From Eubacteriaceae bacterium (lineage in GTDB: Bacteria > Bacillota_A > Clostridia > Eubacteriales > Anaerofustaceae): DNA of 11,494 nt. The DNA is taken from the NCBI GenBank assembly GCA_031280495.1, contig JAITGT010000063.1:1-11494 (forward strand), in the 5' to 3' direction. Within the stretch, counting starts at the first letter, position 1. The number at the start of each line of letters is the position of its first letter. The position numbers and the translations under genes are program-made. Positions 6,574-11,494 of the stretch are shown one piece after another. The notes under the pieces were generated by a model. It did not search any database. It saw only the letters and a program-made list of their open reading frames with translations, and was not told the DNA's origin.

Positions 6574-6745
6574 CTGCAATTGCCAGCGTTCGGCCTAAGG
6601 CGCTGCGGGAAGTGCAGAGTGATGGGGCATGAACGCTCGCCGCAAAGCTGGATTCAAGAGCATCGAGCGGACACAGAACTTGATGCTGACATTAATGGAA
6701 CAGGGCTAGAAGCTACACGCGTTAAGGAGGTGGGTAAGAGCTGAG
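6574..6745 (+). pseudogene. Probable relic of a second TnpB (IS1341/IS607-like C-terminal zinc finger)
   Basis: Directly after the FN3 gene one frame reads ARRKAGFKSIE and, one frame over, GCATCGAGCGGACACAGAACTTGATGCTGACATTAAT (broken here as 6660-6675 and 6676-6696) yields ELDADIN. Put together with one or two single-base indels this resembles NR.SQA.FKC..CGHELNADINA, the last zinc ribbon and RuvC aspartate of IS1341/IS607-type TnpB. This is a different subgroup from the relic at 2276-3022, whose motif is the C..CG..HDRDINA form. No N-terminal part is present. The open frame that runs through this region to 6744 partly overlaps the FN3 gene and is not a real gene. The match is short, hence the moderate confidence. 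Confidence 0.4.
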
Positions 6746-6777
6746 CAAGACAAGAATCAAGTGCCCCTGCTCAAATA

Positions 6778-6812
6778 TGGGCGAAAAGCCCCAGGGCGTC
6801 GCCCCAGAATCT
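6778..6812 (+). repeat. Tandem small GC hairpins after the TnpB relic (possible element right end)
   Basis: GGGC-GAAAA-GCCC is followed at once by CAGGGCG-TC-GCCCC and then AGAATCTCT. Two neighbouring GC hairpins 3' of a TnpB-like relic fit a subterminal right end and omega-RNA scaffold, but the structure is small and could be chance. Confidence 0.35.
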
Positions 6813-6835
6813 CTCTTGCTTTGCCTTATTCACGC

Positions 6836-6859
6836 AAATAAAAAAACCGCAAATGCGGT
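6836..6859 (-). terminator. Intrinsic terminator, minus strand (downstream of tRNA-Leu)
   Basis: On the minus strand ACCGCA-TT-TGCGGT forms a stem of up to six pairs followed by seven T's (complement of 6840-6846), then ATTTG. It is the first clear terminator for minus-strand transcription leaving tRNA-Leu, about 150 bases downstream, and it stops readthrough into the convergent FN3 gene region. Confidence 0.65.
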
Positions 6860-6905
6860 GTGAGACAGCCTGCCTTGGGTTAGCTGCGGGGAGTTTTTGT
6901 CCCAC
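6860..6905 (-). other. Foldable segment just before the terminator, possible small RNA
   Basis: In minus-strand RNA GUGGGACA (complement of 6898-6905) pairs with UGUCUCAC (complement of 6860-6867) over eight positions with one G-U pair, enclosing about 30 bases. The terminator follows immediately. On the + strand the same arms are followed by TTTTT (6906-6910), so the structure could also act as a loose terminator for the FN3 transcript. I do not recognise a known RNA family. Confidence 0.35.
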
Positions 6906-6939
6906 TTTTTGATTCTGCAGCCTACGAAATTTCGATGCG

Positions 6940-6984
6940 CTGAGCGAAATATCGGACTGTCAAGCTGAATAATATTTCGCTCAG
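6940..6984. repeat. Perfect 13-bp inverted repeat near tRNA-Leu
   Basis: CTGAGCGAAATAT (6940-6952) and ATATTTCGCTCAG (6972-6984) are exact reverse complements separated by 19 bases. A separate perfect palindrome CGAAATTTCG lies at 6925-6934. There is no T-run on either side, so it is not an intrinsic terminator. It starts 26 bases from the tRNA 3' end. Confidence 0.8.
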
Positions 6985-7009
6985 TTAAGCCATATTTCAA
7001 AAATCATAG

Positions 7010-7092
7010 TGCGAGAGACGGGACTTGAACCCGTACGCCAATGTGACACACGCCCCTCAAACGTGCCTGTCTGCCTATTCCAGCACTCTCGC
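7010..7092 (-). tRNA. tRNA-Leu (anticodon GAG)
   Basis: The minus strand folds as a class II tRNA: acceptor GCGAGAG/CTCTCGC with seven perfect pairs and an A discriminator, a D arm with the AGGCAGAC-type loop, anticodon stem CACGT/GCGTG with loop TTGAGGG (anticodon GAG, reading CUC/CUU), a long variable arm, and a T arm ACGGG-TTCAAGT-CCCGT. The long variable arm, the A discriminator and the anticodon all agree on leucine. CCA is not encoded: the bases after the discriminator read CTA. The gene stands alone, 178 bases downstream of the valS stop on the same strand, with its own promoter. Confidence 0.96.
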
Positions 7093-7100
7093 GCAATAGC

Positions 7101-7129
7101 ATTATATCCTACGCTTCATGGAAATGCAA
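7101..7129 (-). promoter_or_regulatory. Near-consensus promoter of tRNA-Leu
   Basis: On the minus strand TTGCAT (7124-7129) and a perfect TATAAT (7101-7106) are 17 bases apart. The expected transcription start is about 7094, only one or two bases before the mature tRNA 5' end, so almost no 5' leader is left for RNase P. Confidence 0.85.
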
Positions 7130-7270
7130 GAATTAGCATCGACTTTATGCTGCCAATAGAATGCGCCGCCTCGCTGCAGCACGATTGGGAGTATGGAGGC
7201 TAAGCGGTGAAGCGCCCCTCGCCAGGGAAGAGCGCCTATGCATTCGGGCTTTGAGAACAAGGGCGCCTTG

Positions 7271-9913
7271 CTATAGACGCAAAAGGCTTTCTAAAATGTC
7301 ATTCAACAGCCTTTCGCTTTGCGCAAGAGCAAGTTTTTCTTGATCCACTATCTTTTTCGGAGCTTTCGCTAAAAAATCCCTATTGCTCAGCTTTCCTTTT
7401 GCCCTTTCAATGTCTTTAGACAGGCGGTCTCGCTCTTTTGTGAGGCGAGCAGTTTCTGCCTCTATGTCAATGAGCGCGTCCAGCGGCAGTATATAATGCG
7501 CTTTAGGCGTGATGGCTTTGGTCACGCCGCCTAACTCTTCGTCCGACGCCTGTGTGATAGCCACTTCGCTTATGCCCGCAAGTTTTTGAAAGAGGGACGC
7601 GTTGGCAATGATCCTCTCCCCATCGCCTTCAGTTGGCCGAATGAAGAGCTTTGCTTTTAGCGATGGAGAAACGTTCAGGCTTGCGCGCACGTTTCTTATG
7701 CCACGAATCGCCTCGATAACTTCGGAGATTTCTTCCCGCTCCTTTGAGTATTCGTTTTTGGGGTTCTTTGCAGGCCATTCTTCTACGATTAGCATGCCCT
7801 TGGGACTAAAGCATTGGTACAAATCTTCCGTAATATAGGGCATAAATGGGTGAAGAAGCTTTAAGACGGAAATAAAGGTTCGGTAAAGAGTCTGCTGCGC
7901 GGCTTTCTTTTCTTCATCATCGCCAGAAAACAGCCGCGGCTTTACAAACTCAATATACCAGTCGCAATACTCATTCCACACAAACCCATGCATCTTTCCC
8001 ATAGCAACGCCCAGCTCGAACTTTTCGAGATTTTCTGTCACTTCCATGATCATTTCATCTGTGCGGGAGATGATCCACTTGTCTGTGTTTGACAAGCTCT
8101 TTTCGTCTGCTTCGTCGCTTGGATCATAGTCAGCTAAATTGATTTGAATAAAGCGGGCGGCATTGTTTAGCTTATTGCAGAAATTCCGGCTAGCCTGCAC
8201 TCTAGGCTCTTGCCACCTTTGGTCGTTTCCTGCCCCTACTCCAGTGACGAGAGTGGCGCGGAGCGCGTCTGCCCCATATTTTTCAATCATCTCCAGCGGG
8301 TCAATTCCATTGTCGAGGGACTTAGACATTTTACGCCCTTGTTCATCGCGGATAATGCCATGGATAAACACATGTTGAAAGGGGTTGCTGCCCATGTGCT
8401 CGATTCCGGAGAACACCATGCGCGCTACCCAGAAGAAAATGATGTCAAATCCTGTGACAAGCACGTCATTGGGGTAAAACTTTGCAAGATCGGCTGTTTT
8501 GTCTGGCCACCCTAATGTTGAAAATGGCCAGAGTGCAGAAGAGAACCAGGTATCAAGGGCATCCTCTTCTTGGTGAATTCTGGGCGATCCGCATTTTGGA
8601 CAGCATTGCGGCGCTTCTGTTGCGACAGCAATCTCGCCGCAGTCGTCGCAGAAATAGGCAGGGATCCTGTGGCCCCACCACAACTGGCGCGAAATGCACC
8701 AGTCACGGATGTTCTCCATCCACTGGTAGTAAGTGTTTTTGAAGCGATCTGGCACAAAAGAGACGGAGCCGTTGTTCACAGCCTCAAGCGCTGGTTCAGC
8801 CAACGGCTTCATCTTCACAAACCACTGCACAGAAGTTATGGGCTCTACTGTGTGGTGGCAGCGGTGGCATTCCCCCACGCTGTGCTCCATCTCCTCAATT
8901 TTTTCGAGGAGCCCCAAGTCGCTTAGATCGTTTACTACCGCTTTTCGGGCTTCATAACGATCCATGCCGCAATACTTGCCGCCGTTTTCGTTTACGCGCG
9001 CGGCTTCGTCCAGAACAAGGATTTGCTCAAGATTGTGGCGTTTGCCAACTTCAAAGTCGTTTGGGTCATGGCAGGGCGTTATCTTTACGCAACCAGTCCC
9101 ATAGTCCATTTCAACGTAAGAATCGGAAATAATTGGGATTTCCTTATTCATAAGCGGTAAAATGGCGAATTTTCCAACAAGGTTGGCAAAACGCTCGTCA
9201 TTTGGGTTGACTGCCACCGCAGAATCCCCAAGCATTGTCTCCGGCCGTGTAGTGGCTACTGTTATGAATTCGCTTGAACCTTTAATAGGGTAGCGGATAT
9301 ACCATAAATGCCCCTGGGCCTCTTTATATTCCACTTCAGCGTCCGATAGCGCTGTTTTGCAGTCAGGGCACCAATTGATGATGCGATTGTCACGGTAAAC
9401 AAGGCCTTTATTGTAGAGGTTGACAAAGGCCTTTGTTACTGATTTGGAACAGCCTTCATCCATCGTAAAGCGCTCCCGCGTCCAGTCGCAGGAAGATCCA
9501 AGCTTGCGAAGCTGCTGGGCAATGCGCTTTCGGTAATGGTCAGACCATTCCCATGCCCTTGAAAGAAAAGCTTCTCTTCCAAGATCCTCTTTTGTCATGC
9601 CCTCTTCTTTCCATATCGCGTCCTTTACGCGCACTTCCGTCGCCAGGCTTGCGTGGTCTTCGCCTGGCAGCCAAAGGGCGCTAAACCCTTGCATGCGCTT
9701 AAAACGGATTAGGATGTCCTGCAGTGTGCAGTCAAACGCATGGCCCATGTGAAGCTGCCCGGTGATGTTTGGCGGGGGCATGACGATCGTGTACGGTTTT
9801 CCGCCATTTTTGGCTTCAGGCTTAAAATAGCCTCCTTTTTCCCACCTTTCGTAGAGCTCTGGCTCTACGCTCTGCGGATCATAGGTCTTCTGAATCTCTC
9901 TTGCCATCCTCAT
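7271..9913 (-). CDS. valS: Valyl-tRNA synthetase
   Basis: ValS charges tRNA-Val with valine in the cytoplasm and edits mischarged threonine. The protein has 880 residues, the normal bacterial length. The class I ATP-binding HIGH motif appears as PPPNITGQLHMGHA (46-59) and the KMSKS loop as GRKMSKSLDNG (526-535). The editing (CP1) domain between them carries TTRPETMLGDSAVAVNP (221-237) and YGTGCVKITPCHDPNDF (271-287). Cysteine pairs at 182/185, 349/352, 422/425 and 438/441 suggest zinc-ribbon-like knuckles. The catalytic-core block DWCISRQLWWGHRIPAY is at 404-420. The last roughly 65 residues form the charged coiled-coil arm typical of ValS. The ATG at 9913 lies ten bases after AGGAAGG; an in-frame ATG two codons later is also possible. 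It appears intact. Confidence 0.98.
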   Translation of the reverse strand: MRMAREIQKTYDPQSVEPELYERWEKGGYFKPEAKNGGKPYTIVMPPPNITGQLHMGHAFDCTLQDILIRFKRMQGFSALWLPGEDHASLATEVRVKDAIWKEEGMTKEDLGREAFLSRAWEWSDHYRKRIAQQLRKLGSSCDWTRERFTMDEGCSKSVTKAFVNLYNKGLVYRDNRIINWCPDCKTALSDAEVEYKEAQGHLWYIRYPIKGSSEFITVATTRPETMLGDSAVAVNPNDERFANLVGKFAILPLMNKEIPIISDSYVEMDYGTGCVKITPCHDPNDFEVGKRHNLEQILVLDEAARVNENGGKYCGMDRYEARKAVVNDLSDLGLLEKIEEMEHSVGECHRCHHTVEPITSVQWFVKMKPLAEPALEAVNNGSVSFVPDRFKNTYYQWMENIRDWCISRQLWWGHRIPAYFCDDCGEIAVATEAPQCCPKCGSPRIHQEEDALDTWFSSALWPFSTLGWPDKTADLAKFYPNDVLVTGFDIIFFWVARMVFSGIEHMGSNPFQHVFIHGIIRDEQGRKMSKSLDNGIDPLEMIEKYGADALRATLVTGVGAGNDQRWQEPRVQASRNFCNKLNNAARFIQINLADYDPSDEADEKSLSNTDKWIISRTDEMIMEVTENLEKFELGVAMGKMHGFVWNEYCDWYIEFVKPRLFSGDDEEKKAAQQTLYRTFISVLKLLHPFMPYITEDLYQCFSPKGMLIVEEWPAKNPKNEYSKEREEISEVIEAIRGIRNVRASLNVSPSLKAKLFIRPTEGDGERIIANASLFQKLAGISEVAITQASDEELGGVTKAITPKAHYILPLDALIDIEAETARLTKERDRLSKDIERAKGKLSNRDFLAKAPKKIVDQEKLALAQSERLLNDILESLLRL

Positions 9914-9949
9914 CGCGGATGCCCCTTCCTTTGGTTTCCAGCCCTTTAA

Positions 9950-9977
9950 CTGAAGGCGAAAACGGCTTTTGCTTCAG
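9950..9977 (-). promoter_or_regulatory. Hairpin at the 5' end of the valS leader
   Basis: On the minus strand CTGAAGCAAAA and TTTTCGCCTTCAG pair around a GCCG loop with two single-base bulges. With a transcription start near 9974 this puts a stem-loop at the very beginning of the valS mRNA, a common mRNA-stabilising arrangement. It has no T-run, so it is not an attenuator terminator. Confidence 0.45.
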
Positions 9978-9980
9978 ACT

Positions 9981-10006
9981 AGTATAGCATGATATCATCG
10001 TGCTAT
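9981..10006 (-). promoter_or_regulatory. valS promoter with an overlapping near-perfect palindrome
   Basis: The minus strand shows an extended -10 element TGCTATACT (TATACT complement at 9981-9986), giving a start near 9974. The region just upstream is an inverted repeat, ATAGCATGAT-ATC-ATCGTGCTAT (9984-10006, + strand), nine of ten positions matched. Its arm overlaps the -10 box, which is where a repressor operator would act. The -35 element is poor (TTCGAT at 18 bases), consistent with an extended -10 promoter. Confidence 0.5.
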
Positions 10007-10328
10007 CGAACCCAAAAGAGCCACAGCAAAGCATATGAAGGCACACTCTCCCCATTTCCGCTGGAATTTGGATGGGAACGCCCGTTTGCAAGGTGCGCAT
10101 CGCCATCGCAGCCCTCTTAAACGCTCTTTTGCGCGCTATACCCCAAAGCCATAGGGGAGCAAATCAAAAAAAATGCAAAGAGATTGCGGACAGGCGCTGA
10201 ATTTGATTGGCGCTAAGCAGAAAAAGGGCAATCTAGCGCGTTTTCACGCATGGCGCGTACAAGCAATCCATTCTCGTTCGCCATGCCGCCTTAGGCTGCT
10301 AAGGCAATGCCATCGACATTTCTCGTAA

Positions 10329-10362
10329 ACGGCTCCAGCCAGGAAACCGTCCGCTTTTTTTT
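10329..10362 (+). terminator. Possible intrinsic terminator (+), orphan
   Basis: ACGG (10329-10332) pairs with CCGT (10347-10350), with an inner TCC/GGA pairing, followed after CCGC by eight T's. The stem is short and the T-run is four bases away, so it is weak. No + strand gene lies upstream, which suggests either chance or the end of a small RNA. Confidence 0.3.
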
Positions 10363-10480
10363 AGGCGCGCGCGTCGGTGCTGCATGCGACTGCTGATGGC
10401 AAGACTAGGTTTACTGAAATCGCGTTGCCCCTTTATGCTCATGGCTGTCATTGCCTAGGCAATCGGGGTGGCACAAAGCG

Positions 10481-10500
10481 AAAAATGGCAATGCTGCCAT
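10481..10500 (-). terminator. Possible intrinsic terminator (minus strand), orphan
   Basis: On the minus strand ATGGCA-GCAT-TGCCAT forms a perfect 6-bp stem with a four-base loop, directly followed by TTTTT (complement of 10481-10485). No minus-strand gene is recognised to its right, so what it terminates is unknown. Confidence 0.4.
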
Positions 10501-10557
10501 CCTGGCGTCAGCCTGCATAACAATAGCCATTAATTTCTTCTGACTATGCAAGAGCGT

Positions 10558-10589
10558 TTGGCAAGATCTCCTGTTCGTTATGATAGAAT
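10558..10589 (+). promoter_or_regulatory. Candidate promoter of the pspC-like gene
   Basis: TTGGCA (10558-10563) is followed by TATGAT (10579-10584), 15 bases apart, overlapping an alternative TAGAAT (10584-10589). Spacing is not ideal. It is the best pair upstream of the TTG start at 10715 and would give a leader of about 120 bases. Confidence 0.35.
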
Positions 10590-10700
10590 TAAGAAAATGC
10601 TTCATCGAAAGCGGCATCAGACAGCCCACCGTCCATATGAAATCATAAATGTTCTTTCATTCTTTAAGTTGGGCGCAAAAAGAGATGAAAAACTTATTAA

Positions 10701-10710
10701 CAGAGGAGGT
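10701..10710 (+). promoter_or_regulatory. Ribosome binding site deciding the TTG start of the PspC gene
   Basis: CAGAGGAGGT is a near-perfect Shine-Dalgarno site followed by AAAA and TTG. It selects the TTG over the two upstream in-frame ATG codons. Confidence 0.8.
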
Positions 10711-10714
10711 AAAA

Positions 10715-10918
10715 TTGAATAAAAAACTCTATAAAGACAAATCTATCGCCGTTCTTAGCGGTGTTTTGGGCGGGATGGCTGAATCCCTTGGTTATGATCC
10801 TAGCCTCTTTCGAGTGGGCTATGTTATCCTTGCCATTGTGACAGGAGGGCTCCCCGCGCTTATTGGCTACATCATATTGGGCATTGTGCTGCCAGACAAG
10901 AGCAGCATGGAATCCTGA
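10715..10918 (+). CDS. Small PspC-domain membrane protein
   Basis: This 67-residue protein reads NKKLYKDKSIAVLSGVLGGMAESLG near the start, then YDPSLFRVGYVIL, the PspC pattern (basic start, GV.GG.A, D....R), followed by two closely spaced hydrophobic stretches (RVGYVILAIVTGGLPALIG and YIILGIVLP). Stand-alone PspC proteins sit in the cytoplasmic membrane and are linked to envelope stress; partners are not visible here. The start is the TTG at 10715 because GAGGAGGT ends four bases before it. An ATG at 10685 and another at 10649 are in frame but lack a ribosome site and would add residues not typical of the family. A terminator follows 28 bases after the stop, so this is a single-gene unit. Confidence 0.88.
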   Translation: MNKKLYKDKSIAVLSGVLGGMAESLGYDPSLFRVGYVILAIVTGGLPALIGYIILGIVLPDKSSMES

Positions 10919-10945
10919 CGCCAATGCGGCAGAGAACAAGAGGGC

Positions 10946-10966
10946 AGCCGCCGAATGGCGGCTTTT
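10946..10966 (+). terminator. Intrinsic terminator of the PspC gene
   Basis: AGCCGCC-GAAT-GGCGGCT has a perfect GC-rich stem of six to seven pairs with a four-base loop, ending in TTTT then AT. It lies 28 bases after the PspC stop and before uvrB. Confidence 0.8.
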
Positions 10967-11028
10967 ATACTTGGAATCGAATGGCTTGCAGCGCGCGCAA
11001 CAGCGTGTTCGGGTTTAGAAAGGAATGA

Positions 11029-11494
11029 ATGGACAATCCCATACCGTTTAAAGTGGAGAGCGAATTTGAGCCGGCGGGCGACCAGCCCCAGGCAATTGAC
11101 TCGCTGGCAGGCGGCATCAAGAGCGGCATGAGGGCTCAGACGCTTCTTGGAGTGACTGGTTCCGGCAAAACTTTCACTATGGCTAAAGTAATTGAGGCGG
11201 TGCAAAAGCCAACACTGGTGCTTGCCCATAATAAGACGCTGGCTGCACAGCTCTACCAAGAGTTTCGATCCTTCTTTCCCTCCAATGCAGTCGAATACTT
11301 TGTCAGCTATTACGATTACTACCAGCCTGAAGCGTATGTGCCTGGGCAGGATCTCTATATTGAAAAAGATTCAAACATAAATGACGAAATTGAAAAGATG
11401 CGGCACTCCGCAACCGCAGCCCTTGCTGAGAGAAAGGATGTAGTCATCGTCGCTTCCGTTAGCTGCATATACGGGCTAGGAAGCCCGATTGACT
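11029..11494 (+). CDS. uvrB: Excinuclease ABC subunit B, N-terminal part (continues past the window)
   Basis: The first 155 codons are present. UvrB is the helicase-like core of nucleotide excision repair: it takes the lesion from UvrA, inserts a beta-hairpin into the DNA and recruits UvrC. Visible are the N-terminal [17 protein letters not shown], the Walker A motif GVTGSGKT (41-48), [17 protein letters not shown] (63-79), the damage-probing beta-hairpin [11 protein letters not shown] (95-105), [11 protein letters not shown] (111-121) and [13 protein letters not shown] (141-153). The start is the ATG at 11029 after AAAGGA. An overlapping ATG at 11025 is out of frame. No SOS (LexA-type) box could be recognised in the 62 bases before it; the upstream PspC terminator suggests uvrB has its own promoter, which I could not place. 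Confidence 0.97.
   Translation, partial: MDNPIPFKVESEFEPAGDQPQAIDSLAGGIKSGMRAQTLLGVTGSGKTFTMAKVIEAVQKPTLVLAHNKTLAAQLYQEFRSFFPSNAVEYFVSYYDYYQPEAYVPGQDLYIEKDSNINDEIEKMRHSATAALAERKDVVIVASVSCIYGLGSPID

Larger units (their letters stand above)
10007..10648. other. Long non-coding stretch with several hairpins
   Basis: No frame here shows a recognisable protein. Structures seen are the following: an imperfect stem plus T8 at 10329-10362 (+); a perfect hairpin GCCTTAG-GCTG-CTAAGGC at 10288-10305; a perfect 14-base palindrome ATTGCCTAGGCAAT at 10450-10463; and a hairpin at 10485-10500. A weak minus-strand terminator-like site (GCAA-TCTCT-TTGC then ATTTTTTTT) lies near 10166-10187. The region may hold small RNAs or a decayed gene. 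I cannot assign any. Confidence 0.5.

Noticed and set aside
6430..6744. 104-codon + strand open frame
   Set aside because: It begins inside the FN3 gene in another frame and runs through the TnpB relic; only short motifs in it, and in the neighbouring frame, make sense.
7009..7203. 64-codon + strand open frame with MRETGLEPVRQ
   Set aside because: It is the antisense of tRNA-Leu, a common false open frame.
9879..10106. 75-codon minus-strand open frame upstream of valS
   Set aside because: It runs across the valS promoter palindrome and leader into the valS start in another frame, and has no recognisable protein character.
9914..10400. T-box riboswitch upstream of valS
   Set aside because: I looked on the minus strand for the conserved AGGGTGG-ACCGCG block and a terminator/antiterminator pair and found neither; the promoter sits only about 60 bases from the start codon.
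10411..10629. 72-codon minus-strand open frame
   Set aside because: It has no ribosome site and no recognisable motif, and it contains the palindrome and a terminator-like hairpin; a chance frame is more likely.
1..11494. CRISPR array, retron, toxin-antitoxin pair or other defence system
   Set aside because: No regularly spaced direct repeats, reverse transcriptase, or small paired genes are visible; the only nuclease-family signal is the dead tnpB.

Overview
The window looks like a chromosomal segment of a low-to-moderate GC, Gram-positive-type anaerobe, most likely Bacillota/Clostridia. The evidence is strong AAGGAGG-type Shine-Dalgarno sites, use of TTG/GTG starts, the MATE and PspC gene types, a MutY carrying a Tyr in its HhH hairpin, and a URO-D-superfamily gene of a kind common in gut clostridia. 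The species cannot be named from the sequence alone.

Layout from left to right. A truncated MATE efflux pump gene (enters from the left edge) and a cysteine desulfurase gene lie 24 bases apart on the + strand, probably as one transcript. From about 1785 to 3128 there is a badly decayed IS200/IS605 insertion sequence: a frameshifted tnpA (Y1 HUH transposase), a tnpB (RNA-guided nuclease family) with stops, frameshifts, a large internal deletion and altered catalytic residues, and a right-end/omega-RNA-like hairpin. It is followed convergently by a minus-strand pair, a URO-D/corrinoid-methyltransferase-like gene and then mutY, whose 5' end abuts or overlaps it. A divergent AT-rich intergenic region holds a good minus-strand promoter and leads on the + strand to a secreted fibronectin-type-III-like protein.

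Downstream of that protein is a second, much shorter wreck that resembles the C-terminal zinc finger of a different TnpB subgroup, followed by small GC hairpins. Next come a minus-strand terminator, a perfect 13-bp inverted repeat, and tRNA-Leu(GAG) on the minus strand with a near-consensus promoter. valS (minus strand) is complete, with a promoter overlapped by a near-perfect palindrome and no recognisable T-box. An 800-base span then has no convincing gene until a tiny PspC-domain membrane protein with a TTG start and its own terminator. The window ends inside the 5' part of uvrB.

Functionally this is mostly housekeeping: tRNA charging (valS, tRNA-Leu), DNA repair (mutY against 8-oxoG:A mispairs, uvrB in nucleotide excision), sulfur mobilisation and drug/metabolite export. 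It is interrupted by dead transposon debris. I see no intact defence or novel multi-gene system. The most interesting material is the TnpB/omega-RNA relics, the structured non-coding segments around tRNA-Leu and upstream of valS/pspC, and the odd uroD-like/mutY junction.
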